Position numbers and translations under genes: made by a program. From Cupriavidus sp. YR651 (lineage in GTDB: Bacteria; Pseudomonadota; Gammaproteobacteria; Burkholderiales; Burkholderiaceae), in contig NZ_FMYZ01000009.1 in NCBI RefSeq assembly GCF_900101625.1, positions 62,001-126,000 on the forward strand: a DNA stretch of 64,000 nt, in the 5' to 3' direction. The stretch's first letter is position 1. Each line of letters opens with the position of its first letter. The notes beneath the pieces are model-generated. The model did not search any database and had not been told where the DNA came from. It saw only the letters and a program-made list of their open reading frames with translations. Below, piece after piece: positions 59,632 through 64,000 of the stretch.

Positions 59632-60819
59632 TCAGGCCAGCACCTTTCCCTCATCAGCCGTCTTTTCGATCGCACCCTGGTTTTGCGCGTCGAAGATGAT
59701 CATGTGCACGAGTTGCAGTTTGGCCACCACAGGCCTGGACATGATGAACGGATAGAAGTCCGGTTGCCCCATGCTGCGCGCCAGCTCGTTGAGGACCATG
59801 ATCACCTCGATCCACGAGTTAAGCAGCGTCAGGAAGCTCGACGCCCCGGGATCATCCGGCGCGTACAGGTCTTCGCTCGCAAACGGGGTCACCCTGCCAT
59901 CGATATCCTCGGCTTCCAGCCCGAAGCCAAGCGCCGTGCCCATGGTGTCGACCACGTGCAGATAATGCGCCCAAGTCTCGGCCCAGTCTTCCCAGGGATG
60001 CATCGTGGCGTAAGAGGAAATGTACGAATTGGCCCAGCCTGCTGGTGGCCCCGATTCGTAGTTGCGCTTCAGCGCCTCGGCATAGCTGGCGCGTTCATCT
60101 CCGAAGAGTTGCCGGAAGGGCTCCAGCCACTTCGTGTCGCGCACTAGCAGATCCCAGTAGTAGTGGCCGATCTCGTGCCGGAAGTGCCCGAGCAGCGTGC
60201 GATAGGGCTCGCGCAGGTCGTGCTTGATCTTCTCGCGCTTGACGTCGTCGGCTTCCTCGACATTCATGGTGATAAGGCCGTTCGCATGGCCGGTCATCAC
60301 AGCCGGTGCTCCCGGCGGCGAGCGCAGGAAATCGAACATCACGCCTCGTTCGGGGTCCGCCTCTACCTTCGACCTCACCGGAAGCCCGAGCGCGAGCAAT
60401 TGCGCCACAAGGCGCCGCTTGGCCACTTCGATTGCAGCCCAATAGTGCGCGTTGTCAACGTCATTGAGATCCGGGATCGTGCGGTTGAGGCGGCAGGCAA
60501 TACAAAGCGAAGCGGGATCACTCGCATCCAGCATCCAGTTGCACAGCGCCGGCGTCTCGCGATTGCCGCAGTATTTATAGAAGCGCTCGTCCCCATCGAC
60601 GCGCAGCGTGCCGGGCTCGGGGCCAGGGTCGAGCGCGACCAGCGACAGGGATTCCGGCAGATAACCCAACTGAGACTCGCAATTCAGGCACTGGGTGTTG
60701 CGGAAGAAGATGGCTGAGTCGCAACGGCAGTGGTAGGCGCGGGAGAGCTTCTCGTCTCTCTTGCGAAGTTTCCAATCCGTGATCAGTCGATTGGTGAGCG
60801 ATTCGAACAATTCCAGCAT
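59632..60819 (-). CDS. Putative zinc-binding metallopeptidase with zinc ribbon
   Basis: A 395-residue protein. N-terminal zinc ribbon (YHCRCDSAIFFRNTQCLNCE, further Cys in YCGN and CIAC) and a metallopeptidase core with the HExxH motif HEIGH in LLGHFRHEIGHYYWDLL, with a downstream acidic/His segment (MHPWEDWAETWAHYLHVV) that could supply the third ligand. This layout fits the putative zinc-binding metallopeptidase family (Peptidase_Mx type). No signal peptide, so cytoplasmic. Target unknown. Confidence 0.87.
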   Translation of the reverse strand: MLELFESLTNRLITDWKLRKRDEKLSRAYHCRCDSAIFFRNTQCLNCESQLGYLPESLSLVALDPGPEPGTLRVDGDERFYKYCGNRETPALCNWMLDASDPASLCIACRLNRTIPDLNDVDNAHYWAAIEVAKRRLVAQLLALGLPVRSKVEADPERGVMFDFLRSPPGAPAVMTGHANGLITMNVEEADDVKREKIKHDLREPYRTLLGHFRHEIGHYYWDLLVRDTKWLEPFRQLFGDERASYAEALKRNYESGPPAGWANSYISSYATMHPWEDWAETWAHYLHVVDTMGTALGFGLEAEDIDGRVTPFASEDLYAPDDPGASSFLTLLNSWIEVIMVLNELARSMGQPDFYPFIMSRPVVAKLQLVHMIIFDAQNQGAIEKTADEGKVLA

Positions 60820-61079
60820 GTGGCGCCCCCAGTGCAGATGCGATGGGTTTTCCAGGCAGACCTTGCAGCCCAGTATAGAAAACCCTCGGCGGCGGGTTTC
60901 ACCACCGGCTCCGAAGCCTGAGCACTATCGTCTTCCCGACATCCGCCACGCCGATTTTCTGCAGAAAGCGCTACCCACTGAACCGGGGTTGACTATGATT
61001 CACCTAGATCAGTAGCTGAAGCATCTTTTGGACCCGCTGTTCTTGATATGCAACCTCCTGTTCCTGGAGAGGAATCTGC

Positions 61080-61757
61080 ATGCCAGCTCTCAATCCGTCG
61101 CACCGCGATCGCGCTCAAGAACGGAAGCCGGTCCTTGACGTCGTGGACCGCGTCTCCGAGATGTGTTTCGGCCTTTACATGGCGCTGACGTTCGTTGGCG
61201 CGGTCTCTGCCACCACCGCGGGGCCGGATGCGCCACAGACCATGTTCCGCGCGGCCATCGGCTGCAACCTCGCATGGGGACTTGTCGACGCGATCATGTT
61301 CCTGGTGCGCACGCTCGCGGGACGCGGGATGCTCCAGAAGCTTGCGTTGACAATCAAGCAGGAGGACCGAACCTCAGGCGTTGCGGCAATCCGCGACGCG
61401 TTGCCGCCCGCCATGAATCCGCATATTGCCGACGATGACCTCGAGCCGATCCGTTTGCGCCTTGTTTCCGGAGCGGATGTCCCAGAGCGGCCGACCCTGC
61501 GACTTGCCGACTTTCTTGGCGCGATCCGCATCTTCTGCATCGTCGTGTTGTCGACGTTTCCCGTTGCGCTGCCTTTCGTCCTGCTACACGACGTGGCCAC
61601 GGCCCTCGTCGTCTCCAGGGTTCTGACGCTCGCCATGCTGTTCGGTGGTGGCATGGCGTTGGGGCACTACGCGGGGATCAGCCCGTGGCGAGCGGGCCTC
61701 GGCATGATGGCGCTCGGCGTGGCCGTGACCATCGCCGTCATTGCGCTGGGCGGATGA
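61080..61757 (+). CDS. VIT1/CCC1-like membrane protein
   Basis: A 225-residue membrane protein with about five hydrophobic segments (YMALTFVGAVSATTA, AIGCNLAWGLVDAIMFLVRT, IRIFCIVVLSTFPVALPFVL, VLTLAMLFGGGMALGHYAGI, LGMMALGVAVTIAVIALGG). The layout, including CNLAWGLVDAIMF, resembles the VIT/CCC1 iron-manganese transporter family, though the usual metal-binding Met/Glu residues are weak. TGGAGAGGAATCTGC precedes ATG 61080. Cotranscribed with the next two barrel proteins. Confidence 0.75.
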   Translation: MPALNPSHRDRAQERKPVLDVVDRVSEMCFGLYMALTFVGAVSATTAGPDAPQTMFRAAIGCNLAWGLVDAIMFLVRTLAGRGMLQKLALTIKQEDRTSGVAAIRDALPPAMNPHIADDDLEPIRLRLVSGADVPERPTLRLADFLGAIRIFCIVVLSTFPVALPFVLLHDVATALVVSRVLTLAMLFGGGMALGHYAGISPWRAGLGMMALGVAVTIAVIALGG

Positions 61758-61758
61758 C

Positions 61759-62403
61759 ATGCGGGTGCGCCTGCTGACAGTTGCGATATGGCTGGCGTCG
61801 AACTGCGTGTACGCCCAGGAAATCGCCACCACCCCGGAGCGCACGACAGCGGATGCGCCGCCGCCCGCGTGGAGCTTCCTGGCGACTGGCTTCTGGAACA
61901 TGCCGCGTCAGGAAGGCAGCTATGGGTCTGGCATCTTTGCGGCCGATCATGGCCAACTCCACCTGGAAGCACGCGTCAACTACGAGGCGATACATGCCCA
62001 GTCGGGCTTTGTCGGCTGGTCGTTTTCCGGCGGCGAAACCTTCCAGTACAAGGTCACGCCGATCGTTGGCTTTGTTGCCGGCAGCGCGCACGGGCCGATT
62101 GCCGGCATGGAGGCCAGCCTTGCCGTGGGCAAGTTCGACTACTACATCGAAGCCGAATACCTGCCGGGAACGGGCACGACAACGCCCTATACCTATGCCT
62201 GGAACGAACTGGCCTATCGTCCTGTTCCATGGCTCAGGTTCGGTTTCGTTGCCCAACGTACGCGGATCTACGGCGGCGAGCGTGAGTTTCAGCGCGGTGG
62301 GTTGCTGCAACTCACCTTTGGCAAGGTCACAGGCAGCGTCTATTGGTTCAATCCAAAGTCGCAAGAGCAGGTAGTGATCGCTGCGCTGACCGTCGCGTTC
62401 TAG
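61759..62403 (+). CDS. Outer-membrane beta-barrel protein of unknown family
   Basis: A 214-residue secreted protein starting 1 bp after the previous stop (ATG 61759, MRVRLLTVAIWLASNCVYAQ signal). The mature part is a series of amphipathic strands (GQLHLEARVNYEAIHAQSG, GKFDYYIEAEYLPG) ending in the aromatic VIAALTVAF, a typical barrel C-terminus. Probably an outer membrane pore or receptor. Operon with the VIT-like gene and the porin-like gene that follows. Confidence 0.78.
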   Translation: MRVRLLTVAIWLASNCVYAQEIATTPERTTADAPPPAWSFLATGFWNMPRQEGSYGSGIFAADHGQLHLEARVNYEAIHAQSGFVGWSFSGGETFQYKVTPIVGFVAGSAHGPIAGMEASLAVGKFDYYIEAEYLPGTGTTTPYTYAWNELAYRPVPWLRFGFVAQRTRIYGGEREFQRGGLLQLTFGKVTGSVYWFNPKSQEQVVIAALTVAF

Positions 62404-62438
62404 CGGGATCGAGGCGGAATCGCCAGGAGGAGACATAG

Positions 62439-63371
62439 ATGCCAGGGTGGGACAGGCCCGCCGTGCTCGCCCTGTGGCTCCGACGGCTTTTGCCCTGCCT
62501 GGGCGCGCTCGTCAACGGCTGCATGGCCCAGGAGCTTGAGCCGCGCGCCTATTCGGCGGCGCCGATTGGCACGCATTTCCTGCTGGCAACGTACGCAAGG
62601 CTCGGTGGCGATGTACTGACCGACCCTTCCCTGCCAATTACGGACGTCAACGCGAAGATCGACATTTTTGCGTTGGGCTATCTGCAGGTGTTCGACCTGC
62701 TTGGCCGCACGGCTTCCGTTGGCGTCGTGCTGCCCTACTCGCGCGCCAACGTCACGGGGAACGTGTTCGACGCGCCGAACAGCGTCTATCGTGCCGGCGT
62801 CGGCGACGCCTATCTGCGTCTTGCGGTGAATCTGCTGGGCGGCGCCGCAAAGACACCCGCCGAGTTCGCGAGGCATCCGCCAGTCTCCACGCTGGGGGCA
62901 AGCCTCACGGTGGTCGCGCCGAGCGGGCAATACCACGCGGACAGACTCATCAACATCGGCGCAAACCGTTGGGCCTTCAAGCCGGAACTTGGCGTTTCGG
63001 TGCCGTTTGGTAACAACTGGTTCGCCGAAAGTTCGTTTGGCGTGTGGTTTTTTACCGCCAACGACGAATTCCTGGGCAGCAGGCAACGTCAGCAGAGCCC
63101 GATAGCGGTGGTGCAACTGCATGGTGGATACCAGTTCCGGCCCGGCCTGTGGCTCGCCGCCGACGCAGGCTTCTACAGCGGAGGCAATACCACGGTGGAC
63201 GGCGTCCGCAACGACGATCGCCGCACCAATACGCGGTATGGGCTGACGTTATCGGTACCCCTCGTGGCGAACTGGTCCGGCAAGATCGGGGTATCCAAAG
63301 GCTGGATCACGCGCGCCGGCGGCGACTACAAGGCGATCACGCTAACGGTGCAGTATCGCTGGAATGACTGA
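62439..63371 (+). CDS. MetA/phenol-degradation-type outer-membrane transporter
   Basis: A 310-residue outer-membrane barrel of the 'MetA-pathway of phenol degradation' (Phenol_MetA_deg) type. N-terminal signal, then the family opening PRAYSAAPIGTHFLLATYAR, the strand pattern YLQVFDLLGRTASVGVVLPY and C-terminal ITLTVQYRWND. Members allow uptake of hydrophobic compounds. AGGAGGAGACATAG precedes ATG 62439. Third gene of the 61080-63371 operon. Confidence 0.85.
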   Translation: MPGWDRPAVLALWLRRLLPCLGALVNGCMAQELEPRAYSAAPIGTHFLLATYARLGGDVLTDPSLPITDVNAKIDIFALGYLQVFDLLGRTASVGVVLPYSRANVTGNVFDAPNSVYRAGVGDAYLRLAVNLLGGAAKTPAEFARHPPVSTLGASLTVVAPSGQYHADRLINIGANRWAFKPELGVSVPFGNNWFAESSFGVWFFTANDEFLGSRQRQQSPIAVVQLHGGYQFRPGLWLAADAGFYSGGNTTVDGVRNDDRRTNTRYGLTLSVPLVANWSGKIGVSKGWITRAGGDYKAITLTVQYRWND

Positions 63372-63516
63372 CCGCCAATCCTGGTCGCTTCGCGCACATG
63401 GCGTTCTGCCAATATCGGCACTGGCAAGTTCCGTGATCGCGCAGTCCCTTTTGGCTGTGTCTGGGCAAGGTGAAGTGCGCCTGTGCGAGTCAACCGCGGT
63501 TGGCGCTTTCCCCTAG

Positions 63517-63543
63517 TGTCCCGGAATGCAAAGAATCTGTCCC
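63517..63543. repeat. Direct repeat of TGTCCC with 21-bp spacing
   Basis: TGTCCC at 63517-63522 and at 63538-63543 lie 21 bp apart; read on the minus strand this is TGGGACA-N14-CGGGACA, matching the pair at 44984-45013 in sequence and spacing. May be an operator pair or the remnant of a transposon end. Confidence 0.4.
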
Positions 63544-63612
63544 ACCAGGTCAAATCATTTGGCAACAAGCTCCCATACTGGAAAGCACGTTTACCCGTGT
63601 CGAGGCGTTGCC

Positions 63613-63798
63613 ATGATTGCTGTTGGTGTGTGGATTGTTTGCTCCTTTCTGGTCGGCCTGATGGCTCATACGCTGGGGCGCTTCGGTACCGGCTGGGTGA
63701 TCTTCTCGATGATGTTTTCCCCATCCCTCGGCCTGCTTCTGGTGGCCATTCTCGACAAGAAAACGCCGAGACTGCGCACGGCCTCCGCGCTGCACTGA
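63613..63798 (+). CDS. Small two-span membrane protein (61 aa)
   Basis: A 61-residue protein with two hydrophobic helices (AVGVWIVCSFLVGLMAHTLG and GWVIFSMMFSPSLGLLLVAI) joined by a short loop and a basic tail. It has the look of small Burkholderiales inner-membrane proteins, but I cannot name it. Ribosome site weak; start ATG 63613 is the first Met before the first helix. Confidence 0.55.
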   Translation: MIAVGVWIVCSFLVGLMAHTLGRFGTGWVIFSMMFSPSLGLLLVAILDKKTPRLRTASALH

Positions 63799-63863
63799 AT
63801 CGGCGGGAAATGCCGGGCGGCCTTGGCCGCCGAGCTGACACCCACTCTTCGAAGACCAGCCTT

Positions 63864-64000
63864 CTAGGCCGGTGGATCGCTGAAGTGTTGTTGCACGAGC
63901 CTGGCGGCCGCCTGCCAGAGGGCTGGTGCGCCACGCTGTATGGTCGGCCCGTAACGTGCAAAGACCTGCTCCTCATTGACCGCATGCGCGGTCCAGGTAC
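63864..64000 (-). CDS. C-terminal end of an unidentified gene (runs off window)
   Basis: The minus strand from 64000 reads a frame of 44 residues to TAG at 63866-63864 (ending AARLVQQHFSDPPA, with YGPTIQRGAPALWQAAARL before it). The coding-like amino-acid composition suggests a true C-terminus. No family can be named from so short a part. Confidence 0.5.
   Translation of the reverse strand, partial: TWTAHAVNEEQVFARYGPTIQRGAPALWQAAARLVQQHFSDPPA

Overview
The window is GC-rich, densely packed chromosomal DNA. Its gene families (Bug/TctC binding protein, IorAB-type molybdenum hydroxylase, OxlT-type carriers, Frc/Oxc enzymes) point to a betaproteobacterium of the Burkholderiales, most likely Cupriavidus or a close relative. 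This is judged from protein families and gene order by eye; no database search was run. No rRNA, tRNA, CRISPR array or intact insertion sequence was seen.

Region 1 (1-26,000) is an oxalate/formate utilisation island. It holds an NAD-dependent formate dehydrogenase (fdhA partial, and fdhB as a NuoE-NuoF fusion), two oxalate:formate antiporters, two LysR regulators, an NDP-forming acyl-CoA synthetase, three class III CoA-transferases (one true Frc and two near-duplicates), a SucC/SucD-like ligase pair, oxalyl-CoA decarboxylase, a fumarylacetoacetase-fold protein, a PanE-like putative oxalyl-CoA reductase, a TerC membrane protein and two GntR/FCD regulators. The logic is: oxalate enters by OxlT; it is activated by CoA transfer from formyl-CoA or succinyl-CoA; Oxc decarboxylates oxalyl-CoA to formyl-CoA; Frc releases formate; formate dehydrogenase makes NADH. 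The PanE-like enzyme would divert oxalyl-CoA to glyoxylate for assimilation. Eight copies of one operator (consensus ATACNGTATGTGATATATCA, core TGATATATCA) precede nearly every transcription unit, including the gntR gene itself. They define a compact regulon, and at several sites the operator overlaps the promoter spacer and -10 box. This is the most striking signal in the window.

Region 2 (26,000-37,400) holds a DUF427 protein, a single-chain EgtB-EgtD ergothioneine enzyme, and a leftward operon of a dihaem cytochrome c lipoprotein, a GMC oxidoreductase, an unknown 143-residue protein and an IorB/IorA molybdenum hydroxylase. The operon looks like an alcohol-to-aldehyde-to-acid oxidation chain.

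Region 3 (37,400-47,000) holds a poorly coding stretch, an FmdB zinc ribbon, a YeiH exporter, and an unassigned catabolic cluster (AraC regulator, MDR reductase, Bug protein, BKACE/DUF849, TauD-type dioxygenase, DASS transporter).

Region 4 (47,000-64,000) holds envelope and hypothetical genes around a three-gene NADH-linked fumarate reductase/succinate dehydrogenase-like module. An approximately 78-bp repeat carrying a promoter-like sequence occurs three times between 45 and 56 kb, each time upstream of a leftward operon.
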